From: Branchiostoma floridae
Taxonomy: Eukaryota; Chordata; Leptocardii; Amphioxiformes; Branchiostomatidae
DNA length: 64,000 nt
Assembly: GCF_000003815.2 (NCBI RefSeq)
Contig: NC_049988.1
Coordinates: forward strand, 5,028,720-5,092,719
Direction: 5' to 3'
Every line of letters starts with the position of its first letter. The first letter of the stretch is position 1. The notes under the pieces were generated by a model that was not told the origin of the DNA, did not search any database, and saw only the letters and a program-made list of their open reading frames with translations. Below are positions 52,740 to 63,815 of the stretch, piece after piece. A program made the translations under genes and the position numbers.

Positions 52740-53400
52740 ATATCTGTTACACAAAATGGCACGTGTGTCACACAAATTGACCCAGTGCTTGAGCAGGTTC
52801 CTCTACATCTTCCCGTCCCTGGAGGCTCTGTTGGGACCAGTGTCCTGCATTCATGGTGTCCTGCAAGTTGTGACCATCTCTCCATGCCCCCGGTACAAAT
52901 TCGTCAGTCCTGGCCTGGATCTGACATCATAAACCGGAAGATTCCAAAAAATCCCTATCGACCAGAGGGTTTGTCCATTCTGTCCAGAGCTAATAGAAGA
53001 CGAATATCACTTTATGGTTGTATGTCCCAAATATTCCGATATACGCAATTCTCTATACAGAAGGCTGTCATTTTGTACACAAGGATTTATCCAAATGGAC
53101 CTGAAGTGCAAATTCAAATACATAATGACATGTGACAATCCCTGCATGGCAGATATAGGAAAATATATCAAAGAAGGTTTAGACATTAGAAATTCCCCAA
53201 ATGATTGTAAAAGCCTCCAATTATTGTAAGAAACTTATCCCATAATACAACTCCTGTATTAGTTAGATAAGCCTTAACTAAAGTTAAGAGGTACAAAGTA
53301 TGGCATCTACATAACTACAGCTATAAGCACTGTAGTTATGTAGATGCCATACTTTGTACCTCGTACAATTGTTGTGCAATAAAGTTATATACATCTTGAG
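52740..53400 (+). pseudogene. LINE C-terminus and 3' end inside element copy 1
   Basis: One frame reads CPFCPELIEDEYHFMVVCPK, a CX2CX8HX4C zinc-binding motif found at the C-terminus of several non-LTR polymerases. It continues to LKCKFKYIMTCDN and DIGKYIKEGLDIRN and stops. The 3' end TTGTTGTGCAATAAAGTTAT is followed by ATACATCTTGAGATGA. The upstream frame is broken. The same sequence is at 60300-60915, and its tail is at 5191-5233 in antisense. Confidence 0.75.
53288..53362. repeat. Perfect 33-bp foldback
   Basis: Left arm 53288-53320 and right arm 53330-53362 are exact reverse complements around a 9-nt loop. Copy 2 of the host element (60840-60880) has only the right arm, so the left arm was added in this copy by inverted templated insertion. 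Confidence 0.93.
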
Positions 53401-53934
53401 ATGACAGAGTCAGATGCACCTTCGTATTTATTCCAAATCTGGAGTGTGCGTCGATCACGCTATCAGAACGCGTAGTATGCGCAAAGCGATCGCAGAACGC
53501 ACGGTACTAAATCGTGATCTATGTGTGCATTCGTTATACGGTCGCTCATGGTGCGTTGTGTCTGCGCTGTAAGAACGCTATGTACTCGCATTACCGCGAT
53601 TTCCGCGTATTACTGCGTGTAAAGCGCAAACATGTAGCGTCTTCATAGCGCAATCGACCGACGTGGGACCACTGTATTGCGCATCCATAACGTTTGGGGC
53701 ACCAAACTGCGTACGAATGATAGTTTTGTGCATGTCCAAAACTATCAGACGAACTGGGCGTATATTTTCGTTTGCCTGCGTACGTGAAACTTTCTAAAGA
53801 CGATTCAGATGCGATAGAGGTGCGACTTGTGCGTGCGGCCGCGTATTGAAGAAATTAGTCAAAATGTCGAAAAATGTCAAAACGGAACTCATGCGGCATG
53901 AAAATATACGCAGATGTAAACCCACCTTTATTAA

Positions 53935-54243
53935 AGGTGGGTTCACACGTGCGTATATTTTCAAGTCCGTTTGAGGTCCGTACGGAAGTCTTAGCCTCTA
54001 CCAGGCTCCACGTGGCATTGGAAAAAATAGTAGAAATTAGACAAACATATTGTAAGACAGATAACATGTGAAACGAGTTAGCTGGGTCACAAACCTTACT
54101 CCTCGGCCAACTAACTAACTCGTTTGGCATGTTTCTGTATATATCTGTCCAATTTCTAGTCCAAGTCCTGTGGAGCCTGGTCGAGACTAAGACCTCCAAA
54201 CGGACCTCAAACGGACTTGAGTATATATACGCACGTGTACACC
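53935..54243. mobile_element. Foldback MITE, TTAA-bounded (309 bp)
   Basis: TTAA at 53931-53934 and 54244-54247. Long inverted arms: AGGTGGGTTCACACGTGCGT, then CAAGTCCGTTTGAGGTCCGT and AGTCTTAGCCTCTACCAGGC, against their partners at 54160-54243. The terminal motif is shared with the 2-kb element it abuts. A shuffled relative occupies 61600-61890. Confidence 0.88.
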
Positions 54244-54294
54244 TTAACGTCCTGTCCGAGGGACTGTAGTCATTCTCGGTAACGTGCATGTCCT

Positions 54295-54375
54295 GTGAGC
54301 GACGCAACCGGAGTCGAATTCACGGCCTCTAGCTGCAGAGGCACGGCCGCTAACCACGGAGACTACACACGCTAC
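54295..54375 (-). repeat. tRNA-like block (SINE head or tRNA pseudogene)
   Basis: Minus strand reads CTCCGTGGTTAGCGGCCGTG then CAGCTAGAGGCCGTGAATTC and GACTCCGG: an A box (TGGTTAGCGG) and B box (ATTCGACTCC) at roughly tRNA spacing. The acceptor stem does not close. Confidence 0.5.
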
Positions 54376-55789
54376 TGGGACAAGCTTGGCAAGTTGCAAA
54401 GTTATTGACATCCCCCCCCGCCAACCCTGTAGATGTTCCTGAACTCAGAAGAAGGCGATGGCGGATACCATCCATCCATGTCAACCGTCCTATACTATAG
54501 CCGTGTGTAGATAATCTTACCAACTACACTCTGACATGTAATAGATTACAAGATTCCACTAAACCGAACCAAAGAGACGGGCAATTTTTCCATTCCACCT
54601 TTTGCGATCATGAATCAGTAATTATGTAGATGTATCATTATCATCTGGAATGACTCTTACCTGAGTATTCCAGACGCTTCGCATTTATCGTGTGTGCTGA
54701 TTTTAAACTAATAGATATATAATGACCACATCACTTTTAATAGTTTTAGATGTAATGCAATTTCACCAGCACAATTCAGGCTATTAGCGCTAGCCGGCAA
54801 AGTTGTGTAATAAATAAAGTTTACAGTTGGTCTAGTTGGGCATGCCAGGTTCTTACAGCTTGCTAAGTTTGCAAGTGTTCTCAGAATAGCAAGAATATTC
54901 TGGCCGGATACAAGACAACTTAAGTATAAAAGATGTGGTTTAATGAGCTTTTTCGAAGCGGATTTCAATTATTCGCTTTGGGACGTCTTAGAAATCTCAT
55001 TCTCCTACGCAGATTTGAACCCGCACCTTTAGAAGAACTGCTTAGTCCGTAAATACAGAGGAGTTTCTGGGACGCGGGTTCATCTGAGAAGGCTAGTTAA
55101 ATCCATTAAAACCACAGCGGGCGACCTGCTGACTGTAGAGTATAGACCATGGCGTGGGAGCAGCCGAGGCTAAGTCTAGGAAACCGTGCTGAAGCTAAGA
55201 CCCTCCAGGCATAAGACATCGGCATAAAAACCTTGCCGCGATTTGATCCCCCCTCCCCACAAGCTGTGCCAAAGCCCATAGAAGACCGCGAAGGAGGATA
55301 ACTAAGACCGAGCGACGTGTGGCACTTCTAGCGGGGGCGTCCCTACAATGATATGCTTTAGATCTGTCAAGCAGGGTCATTCCACGAAGTCGTCTTTCGA
55401 CCACGTTAAACACACGTTAAACAGCCTCATTACTCACTGTGTACCTACTGGCTAACAGACAGATAAAAGTGAAGACTGTCACAGCCTAAGCAATAATAAA
55501 GTCATCCATAGAAAAATGGTTGTTGCGGTTCAATGGTTTTGTGTCAGTTTTAGGTATGCGTACTGGGTCGTACTGTGTGTGTGCCTTCTATGCATCTTTA
55601 TCATTATAAAGTGAACGAATGCTGATATGTATAACGTTATAGCCTCATATCACTCACTCACTCACGGCCCATAGCCTCATATCTTTTTTAAGAAAGATCT
55701 GTATAGAAATAGAATTTATAGTAATTATATTTCAGCCATACATAGTATGGTGAAATATATTGTATTCGTAATGTTTCTTCTTCTTTCTT

Positions 55790-56100
55790 TCTCCTGTCAA
55801 ATCTTCAAAGTGATTCATCTCCGCCGTTTCTGGACCGAATGACCTAAAATTTAGCACAGGGGTAGCATGGGCCAATACCTTGATGCTTTTTCATATCTGC
55901 CTCTAAAATGATTTTATTGAGGTTTAAAGGTCATGTTTTGACCCAAACGGTATATTTTGGCCCCCTGTACCCTGGTCTTACAATGGAATGGCCGGAAATT
56001 TGGTGTAGATAGGCATTAGATAGTTGGTAAAATGATCCAAGTAAAATTTTTGGCATAAACTACTTTAAAATGCTTAGTTTCAGCACTTTTCTGAGGGTAA
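55790..56100 (+). repeat. Dispersed repeat shared with 42310-42620
   Basis: Same order of motifs as the intron 1 copy, including CTTCTTCTTTCTTTCTCCTG, GATTCATCTCC and GGGCCAATACC. Class unknown. Confidence 0.65.
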
Positions 56101-57340
56101 ATTGGTTTTCTTCCGGCTTCCTGCCGTGAACTCCAGTGACCCCACACACCTGCGCAGCCTGCTCTTTCGCGAGTTGATTGAATTTAATGGGGTCAGCCAA
56201 TCAGCGCCGAGTAAGACGAATGCTAATTAATATTCATAAGCTGGCTTCCAATGCCGTATATACAGACAGAAACACATGCATATTACAGCCTTACAGTGGT
56301 CATACATGTGTGTGTCACCCTTTGCCCAGTTTAAAATTGTAGTTTGCGAGGATTTGGAGTTCAGACAGGGTCATTTGAGAGGTAGCGGACGGTACGCATG
56401 CATTGAACGTTAGAATACAAGTCTTTGTCGTTGAATTAATCAACATTCCGCATGGCGATATCAATCATTCTCGGCAGAGTTAACTTTAACAGGGTTAGTT
56501 GAGGCATTTGAGAGAATGTTACTTGGCGGAAAACGCGGGAAAATTGGCCAGTTTCCGTTTAGTTTGGATACGTAGGTTTGACAGTGGCGAATCAATATTC
56601 CGTCATAATTATTTGAACTGTAAATCTAAACAATTGGCTTACATGTGCAATTTTTATATGAATAAAGATCAATTGGTACTAAAAGTATGTGTAACTTATT
56701 GCTCTTTGTACATAGATCAGCATTTTTTCTATAGTGGCCACATGTCTATAGTGGCAACATTTCTCTCACTGTACTGGAAAGAAAAGTGATGTATGTTTTC
56801 CGAGCAAAGGTACTTCTAGTGTTGTTGTTGTTTTTTATTACATAAACCTTGTACATTCAAATTGTAAGTAACTTTAAACTGCCAGAGTTTTAGCCCAATA
56901 AAACACTCACATTACCAGGGTATCACCACTGACCCCCGAAAAGAAACCCTCGAACAAGGTAGAAACTCCTATCCTCCGGGTCTCGCACGCTACGAGCAGG
57001 AAATTATAACACAACACAACAAGATTACGCCCGTTGGCTGTTGCATACAAAGTAAAACAATTAAACAGTGGTATGAAGGAGGACATACTTAACAAAGAAG
57101 GAAATGAAATATATAGATAAAGCCACATCAAGTTAAGTTGTTGGTCATGGAATTTTTCAGAAAAGAAATGATGCGAAAGACCGGTAAATTCTTTTTAAAA
57201 AATTCGAGACGTCTCCGTTTATGTAATGGCTCATACAAAACAAGAAGAAGATTCAAGTTTTCAGCTTGAAAAAACAAACACTCCTACTACACAGTACCTA
57301 CTCTCCAAGCAGAGGGTAGGTTCCGGCTGTTTTTTTACCT

Positions 57341-57468
57341 TTTTTTTAGTCGTTTTTATCGGGCTTTCTATTTTGTCATTTTTCTTGAAGTACGTCAGCC
57401 AGTAGGTTATGACACAGTAAGATATTTAAAAAAAATAGAAAGCCCGATAAAAACGACTAAAAAAAAAA
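57341..57468. repeat. 34-bp inverted repeat with about 56-bp spacer
   Basis: Left arm 57341-57374 (TTTTTTTAGTCGTTTTTATC then GGGCTTTCTATTTT) and right arm from 57432 to 57468 are exact inverted copies. A small foldback element; no flanking duplication was identified. Confidence 0.9.
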
Positions 57469-57899
57469 CGTTAATAAGCGTGGCAATAAAAACTATTGCC
57501 ATGGCGACGGTTTTATTGTTTATAAGTATTAATGATTGTTGTTGTAAGTGTGTTGTATTTGTGTTGTATCATTTCGCCTGGCTGTATGTATAAAGATTGT
57601 TTTATGGATGTTTCTAGAGCATTGCTGTTAACAAGAAAGGTGATCTCTTGTGACGAGTGACCTATCATAAATGTTTTTCATTGATTATACAACTGGGTTC
57701 AATTCCAGCTCTGAGTGCTTTGGCCAGAATGCATCAATTCTGTGGTATAAATGGAGGATGGGGGGGTAACAAGCAGTATCCACTACAGGAACTCGCAGTT
57801 CTTTAAAACAAAACGTACTCAACATAAGACAAAAGTTGATCCCCTGGAATGTCGGATATGGCAATGAATAATTTTACCAAGACTTTAAGAAAAGCTAAT

Positions 57900-58090
57900 A
57901 TAAACCAGGGGGCCCAAAATTGACCCTGACCTTCGTCTTCCCAACATCTACCCACATACCAAATATCATCTTAATCCATCCAGATTTTCTTGAGTTATGC
58001 TCACTACAAAGATCCGGACACACAGACAGATACACAGACAGACAGACACACACACGGACACACCCAAAACTATATTTCTATTTTCATGGA
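57900..58090 (+). repeat. Dispersed ACCAGGGGGCCC repeat with CAGA microsatellite
   Basis: Shares ACCAGGGGGCCCAAAATTGA, CTACCCACATACCAAATATC and ATCCATCCAGA with the 240-bp duplication at 37563-38042 and with 38400-38640. A CACAGACAGA run follows at 58020-58060. Confidence 0.75.
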
Positions 58091-58149
58091 GATAAATACT
58101 TACCAAGTCTACCAGAATGTACTGGAAATGTTAAGATTGAAGGGAAGGG

Positions 58150-58520
58150 GTACAATTATGAATTGCCTTTTCACATGGGATTAAGGATCTGGGGAAAATG
58201 AGACCATCCATTAACAAGGGGTTAAGGGTCTGGTAAGGGAGGGACCAGCCATTTGATATTCATGGGGTATACGCGACTTTAAAGATCTATGAACGGGGAC
58301 CATCCATTTCACAAGGGATTGAGGATATGGAATGAGGGCCATCCATTTCACGTGGGGTTAAAGTTTCTTGGAAAGGGTATGGGGAAGGAGGGACCAACCA
58401 TTTCACGTGGGGTTAAGGGTCTGGGGAAAGGAACCCAACCTTTTCATATTGGGAGGTAGGACTATCCATTTTACGTCTAGTTGAGGGTGTGGGGAGGGTG
58501 AAACAATCCATTCCTTTCAA
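58150..58520 (+). repeat. Degenerate tandem repeat
   Basis: Six or so irregular copies of a 55-65 bp unit built on GACCATCCATTTCACGTGGG and GTTAAGGGTCTGGGGA. Too diverged to set exact limits. Confidence 0.7.
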
Positions 58521-58667
58521 TTCTAGTGTAGAATAAACACTACACATTTGATTTGTTTATTTGATAGCAATTATTGACAAAATAGATATATGCAAACATA
58601 TGTGTGCAAATCTAAAAAAACACACAATGAATTGAGAAAAATACACAAGCACTATATAAAACTTTAA

Positions 58668-59213
58668 AGGTCTACTACGCAGTTATTTGCGCTTCAAACT
58701 GAAAACAAAAAATCCATTTTCCGGCCATTTCTTTATATAGTTAGTTGACTCAAGCCTACCACGTTACGGAACACTATTCAAGGCATGTCAGGAGTCGGTA
58801 TTTTCCCCGTGCGAGCGCGTTTGAAAACCTGGGAATCTGTACGCCCGCGCTGGGTTTCAGCCATTTTGTTTCTTCACCGACGAAATCCGGGTAGTCCCGA
58901 GTCTGCCCGAGCCTACCCGGAGATTTTGTTTCACAAGCGAGTCATGACGTCACGCACCCGGAACTCACCGGAGATTCCCGATCAATAACCGTTGATGATT
59001 GATTCTTGTTTGAATTCTCACCAGAGCCTAACTAGGGGGGTCAACAAGTTACAGCGCGCGTAGGACGAAATGTTTGTAGGCTAATTCTCTACGTTGCAAA
59101 CGTGAAATAATGACACAAAAGTGTCAAAAAGTGTCAAAAAGTAGTAGTAAATCTGAGATTTCTTACTTCTAGAATATTTCAAATTTGAGCGCAAATAACT
59201 GCGTAGTAGACCT
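58668..59213. mobile_element. TTAA-bounded TIR element (546 bp)
   Basis: TTAA at 58664-58667 and 59214-59217. Ends AGGTCTACTACGCAGTTATT and AATAACTGCGTAGTAGACCT are perfect inverted repeats, continuing with TGCGCT / AGCGCA. The interior is GC-rich and includes a CRE-like TGACGTCA near 58945. Confidence 0.87.
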
Positions 59214-59491
59214 TTAAAAATTGAACTGAAATCTTAACATCTTCCATACATAGATTAACAATTACCCTTACTCTAGGACACGGTGGCCAACAGAGCCAAA
59301 ATCAGATCAGTAAATGTAACATTGTCATTACATGGTATAGAGTTAGCTTGGCGCCTTTGTACTTGACGAAGAATACAAAGTTATTTTGTAGTCTAAGGCT
59401 TAGGCAGAGCTGATTATTAGTGTTCGACAAAAAGATGTTGCATCAGTATGTTATTGTGTGTTTGGAAGGGTTAGTTTGTTAGTGTGTGTGC

Positions 59492-61454
59492 GTTTACACC
59501 TGCGTATATTTTCAAGTGCGCATGATTTCCGCATGAAATTTTGTCAATACGCGGCCGAACGCCCAACATTTGGATTTTTTTTTGAATAAATTAAATTGTA
59601 CGTCGAGCCCATCTGGCGTTTGAATTACGACTTCAGCGTTTTCATTTCGCATGAGATGCGTATGATTGCAACTGGAATGCGCAACAAAATTTTCCGTACT
59701 GCGAATAGATTCGTATGGGGTACGTATGTTGGGCGTTTTCCGGACGCACACAACGTCTACCGACCGCATGCCTGACGCACCTGGTGCTAACTGCATTCCA
59801 AACGCATTTCAGGTGTGTCAGAGGAACAGTTTCTGTTACATATACTTTTGTTTGCGAGCATTGCCAATAGATATTTTTGTTAGAGGAACCCTTTGTACTA
59901 CGTATGCTTTTGTTTACAGGCAGTGCAAGTAGAACATTGACAAGTAAACAGTGAAGAGGTTTTTTTTATTCATTTGCGAAGCAGTGAAGCAGTGACTGTG
60001 CTTTTACAGTAATGTGGGCCATCATTTACCTTAAGAAGTTATGTGCACTGTTAAGATTGTGTTTGTTTTCACTTTGTCCTTAATGATTTCCCCTATCATC
60101 TTAGTATTTCAACTACTATAAAAATCACACTCATACACACCACAAAACGTATTCAAGATCTTTATCAAACACGTAAATTAAACAATTATGAAACCTTACG
60201 CCCTCTTTCAAAGTTGTAATATGGCTCTACATTGCACCTTTATATCATGTGGTTCTACACACAAAAAAGTGCCATTATCAGCAAATTAAGTCAAATATCT
60301 GTTACACAAAATGGCACGTTGTCACACAAATTGACCCAGTGCTTGAGCAGGTTCCTCTACATCTTCCCGTCCCTGGAGGCTCTGTTGGGACCAGTATCCT
60401 GCATTCATGGTGTCCTGCAAGTTGTGACCATCTCTCCATGCCCCCGGTACAAATTCGTCGGTCCTTGCCTGGATCTGACATCATAAACCGGAAGATTCCA
60501 AAAAATCACTATCGACCAGAGGATTTGTCCATTCTGTCCAGAGCTAATAGAAGACGAATATCACTTTATGGTTGTATGTCCCAAATATTCCGATATACGC
60601 AATTCTCTATACAGAAGGCTGTCATTTTGTACACAAGGATTTATCCAAATGGACCTGAAGTGCAAATTCAAATACATAATGACATGTGACAATCCCTGCA
60701 TGGCAGATATAGGAAAATATATCAAAGAAGGTTTAGACATTAGAAATTCCCCAAATGATTGTAAAAGCCTCCAATGATTGTAAGAAACTTATCCCATACT
60801 ACAACTCCTGTATTAGTTAGATAAGCCTTAAGTTAAGTTATAGCACGGTAGTTATGTAGATGCCATACTTTGTACCTCAAACAATTGTTGTGCAATAAAG
60901 TTATATACATCTTGAGATGATTTTTTTTGTCTGGAGTCAGATGCACCTTCGTATTTATTCCAAATCTGGAGTGTGCGTCGATCACGCTATCAGTACGCGT
61001 AGTATGCGCAAAGCGATCGCAGAACGCACGGTACTAAATCGTGATCTATGTGTGCATTCGTTATACGGTCGCTCATGGTGCGTTGTGTCTGCGCTGTAAG
61101 AACGCTATGTACTCGCATTACCGCGATTTCCGCGTATTACTGCGTGTAAAGCGCAAACATGTAGCGTCTTCATAGCGCAATCGACCGACGTGGGACCACT
61201 GTATTGCGCATTCATAACGCTTTGGGCACCAAACTGCGTACGAATGATAGTTTTGTGCATGTCCAAAACTATCAGGCGAACTGGGCGTATATTTTCGTCT
61301 GCCTGCGTACGTGAAACTTTCTAAAGACGATTCAGATGCGGTAGAGGTGCGACTTGTGCGTGCGGCCGCGTATTGAAGAAATCAGTCAAAATGTCGAAAA
61401 ATGTCAAAACGGAACTCATGCGGCATGAAAATAAACGCAGGTGTAAACCCACCT
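59492..61454. mobile_element. 2-kb TTAA-bounded TIR element carrying a LINE 3' end, copy 2
   Basis: Direct-orientation copy of 51926-53927. The left terminus has lost its first bases (starts GTTTACACCTGCGTATATTT). The right terminus ACCCACCT is followed by TTAA at 61455-61458. The interior carries the same LINE 3' end (60300-60915), so the LINE segment was already aboard before the copies separated. It fills the sequence missing in the copy 1 gap. Confidence 0.87.
60300..60915 (+). pseudogene. LINE C-terminus and 3' end inside element copy 2
   Basis: Same frame and zinc-binding CX2CX8HX4C motif as 52740-53400, with few differences. It lacks the 33-bp foldback of copy 1 and has TTTTTTTTGTCTGG after the TTGAGATGA end. 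Confidence 0.75.
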
Positions 61455-61512
61455 TTAAGTTACATTTTGCGTGCGTGTGCGTGTTGTATTTGGCATTAAA
61501 CACCTCGCTTAA

Positions 61513-61890
61513 GGTGGGTTTACACCTGCGTATATTTTCAAGTGCGCGTGAGTTCCGCATGAAATTTTGTCAATACGCGGCCGAACGCCCAACATTTGGA
61601 ATTTTTTTAGATACATAGGGAGTTAGCTGTCCGAGGAGTACGGCTTGCAACCAGCTAACTCCGCTGGCATGTTATCTGGCTATATTTGTCCAATTTCCAT
61701 TAGTTGTCCGGCGACCTGAGGAACCTGGTAGAGGCTAAGAATTCCATACGCATCTCAAACGGACTTGAATATGTACGCACGTGTGAACTTCCGTATGAGA
61801 AGTCTTAGCCCCTACCAGGGTCCGTAGGGTGCTGAAAAAAGAAATTGGACAAATATAGTCAGATAACATATCAAACGAAAAAAGAGTTAG
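61513..61890. mobile_element. Chimeric TTAA-family element remnants
   Basis: TTAA at 61509-61512, then about 95 bp of the left end of the 2-kb element. This switches at about 61608 to the interior of the 309-bp foldback MITE (GGGAGTTAGCTGTCCGAGGA) and to its right arm, ending GTACGCACGTGTGAAC near 61797. Another MITE arm piece follows (GAAGTCTTAGCCCCTACCAG) to about 61890. Confidence 0.65.
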
Positions 61891-62216
61891 CTGGGTCGTA
61901 AATTGTATCCTATATACATGTAGTCCTTATTGGTATTTTGGTTAAGTTGTAATTTGACTTTTACTGTGCAGACCTGGGTATCGAACCAAAAAAAGTCGTT
62001 TGTGGCAGGAAACTATACCTAAATCAAAATTTCAATCCTGAATATACGCACTCTATGTTCCACTATTATCGGAGTTGCATACGATGAACAACCCTTTGTC
62101 CTTTGAAAACAGAAGTAAAATAGGCGCATACATGTGTTATTCTGTTTTTTTGTTTTTTTGTTTTTTGTTACTTGCTTGTTTATTCAACGAGCAATAAGGT
62201 TTCATTCCTATATTAA

Positions 62217-62507
62217 GCTAAGGGCACAACCCGCCGAACGTGCAATTTGTCAGTACGTTTTTGGAGGCCACGTCCGCCACGTATTTCTGAACGTGCGAAA
62301 CGACTGGCAAGAGCAGGGAGGGAGTACGTCAACATGGCAACACAAAGTTTTTCCTGCACGTAAAGTTCTACAGCGTGTCTGCGTACTAAAAAATCCGTCG
62401 GATTTCCCACGAGTTCGTACGGAGGCGGTACTTACCACTTACGGATCCCAAAAGATTGCCCACTTTTGGCACGCAGACAGCACGTATTTGCACGTTGTGT
62501 CCTTAGC
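62217..62507. mobile_element. TIR MITE (GCTAAGGGCACAAC family)
   Basis: Ends GCTAAGGGCACAAC and GTTGTGTCCTTAGC are inverted. The flanks are TTAA (62213-62216) and TTTA (62508-62511), a probable decayed TTAA duplication. The interior is rich in ACGTGC-like motifs. Confidence 0.75.
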
Positions 62508-62511
62508 TTTA

Positions 62512-62945
62512 CTCCAAGTTTATAGAATCCGGGTCCAAAAATGATTGGGTCCTTAAAGCGTGGGTTTAGGTTGACCACAAATTCCCTTTAGTCGATCCGA
62601 ACTGATATGAAAATGATTTGAGATGAAAGCTTGTGTATTACTTGCATTGTTATGCATGGAAGATTCTTGACACTGCGATTGTCGGACGTGAGTTTCGCGG
62701 CTAAGAGCACCTCTAGTGGATAGTGGCTAGCTGCATTTGAAATGCAATAAAAATTGTTACGGACGTTGGATTTGGGTGGCAAATTCTTTATTGCCTAATG
62801 AACGAGTGTGCTAACAATAGAAAGCAAAACATCTCCAGATATAATGTTTTTGATTGGATTCGCGGGCATTGCAGTTGCGTGTTTAACGTTGATTTAAATG
62901 GAACGGTCTAACTGTCGTATAATACCTTAACTCATAGTTGAAAAT
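62512..62945. other. Unclassified intergenic
   Basis: No gene, RNA or repeat recognised. Confidence 0.5.
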
Positions 62946-63810
62946 GGCCCTTGTGCTGAATACCATCTACATACAGGTAAAGACACCTGTCCTTGGTGCT
63001 GAACACCATCCACACACAGGTAAACATACCTGTCCTTGGTGCTGAACACTATCCACACACAGGTAAACACATCTGTCGTTGGTGCTGAACACCATCCACA
63101 CAGGAACACACCGGTTCTTCTTGCTGAACACCATCAACACACAGGTAAACATACCTGTCCTTGGTGCTGAACACCATCCACACACAGGTAAACATACCTG
63201 TCCTTGGTGCTGAACACTATCCACACACAGGTAAACACATCTGTCGTTGGTTCTGAACACCATCCACACAGGAACACACCGGTTCTTCTTGCTGAACACC
63301 ATCAACACACAGGTAAACATATATGCCCATTGTGCTGAACACCATCCACAAACAGGTAACACATATGTCCCTTGTGCTGAATACCATCCAAACACAGGTA
63401 AACACACCTGTCCTTGGTGCTGAACACCATTTAAACGCAGGTAAACACACCTTTCCCTGGAGCTGAACACCCTCCACACACAGGTAAACACACATTTCCC
63501 TGGTGCTGAACACCATCGACACACAGGTTAACACACCTGTCCCTGGTGCTGAACACCATCCACAAACAGGTTAACACACCTGTCCCTTGTGCTGAATACC
63601 ATCCGCACACAGGTAAACACACCTGTCCCTGGTGCTGGACACCATCCACAAACAGGTAAACACAAAGGTCCCTTGTGTTGAATACCATCTACATACAGGT
63701 AAACACTCATGTCCTTGGTGCTGAACACCATCCTCACAGGAACACACCTGATCCCGGTTCTGAACACCAGATAAATTTATCTTTACCTGTGTGTGGATGG
63801 TGTTCAGCAC
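62946..63810. repeat. 43-bp minisatellite with higher-order duplication and inverted end
   Basis: About 19-20 units built from GGTAAACACACCTGTCCTTG, then GTGCTGAACACCATCC and ACACACA. 63019-63187 and the segment from 63188 are near-identical 169-bp blocks of four units. The right edge (about 63780-63815) is one unit in inverted orientation (ACCTGTGTGTGGATGGTGTT). Because 43 is 1 mod 3, the array stays open in several minus-strand frames and mimics a Cys/Val-rich protein. Confidence 0.93.
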
Positions 63811-63815
63811 CAGGG

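Larger units (their letters stand above)
51926..53927. mobile_element. 2-kb TTAA-bounded TIR element carrying a LINE 3' end, copy 1
   Basis: TTAA at 51922-51925. Left end AGGTGGGTTTACACTTGCGT, then ATATTTTCAAG; right end in reverse complement AGGTGGGTTTACATCTGCGT, then ATATTTTCATG, with CAATACGCGGCCG shared further inside. The right flank is TTAT. The interior holds a LINE 3' end (52740-53400) between unique GC-rich, CGTACG-rich arms. Nearly identical to 59492-61454 over its full length. No transposase, so non-autonomous; TTAA suggests piggyBac-like mobilisation (inference). Confidence 0.85.
54248..57340. other. Intergenic, repeat-poor to weakly repetitive
   Basis: A minus-strand tRNA-like block lies at 54295-54375 and a weak inverted repeat with CGCAGATTTGAACCCGC / GCGGGTTCATCTGAGAAGG at about 55005-55095. 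The dispersed repeat 55790-56100 is shared with 42310-42620, and 56320-56490 is loosely shared with 36050-36250. No gene is supported in the rest. Confidence 0.45.

Noticed and set aside
62927-63810. Long overlapping minus-strand open frames resembling a Cys/Val-rich secreted protein
   Set aside because: They are translations of a 43-bp satellite. Period 43 cycles through all three frames, so openness carries no evidence of selection. No start context, splice site or domain supports a gene.
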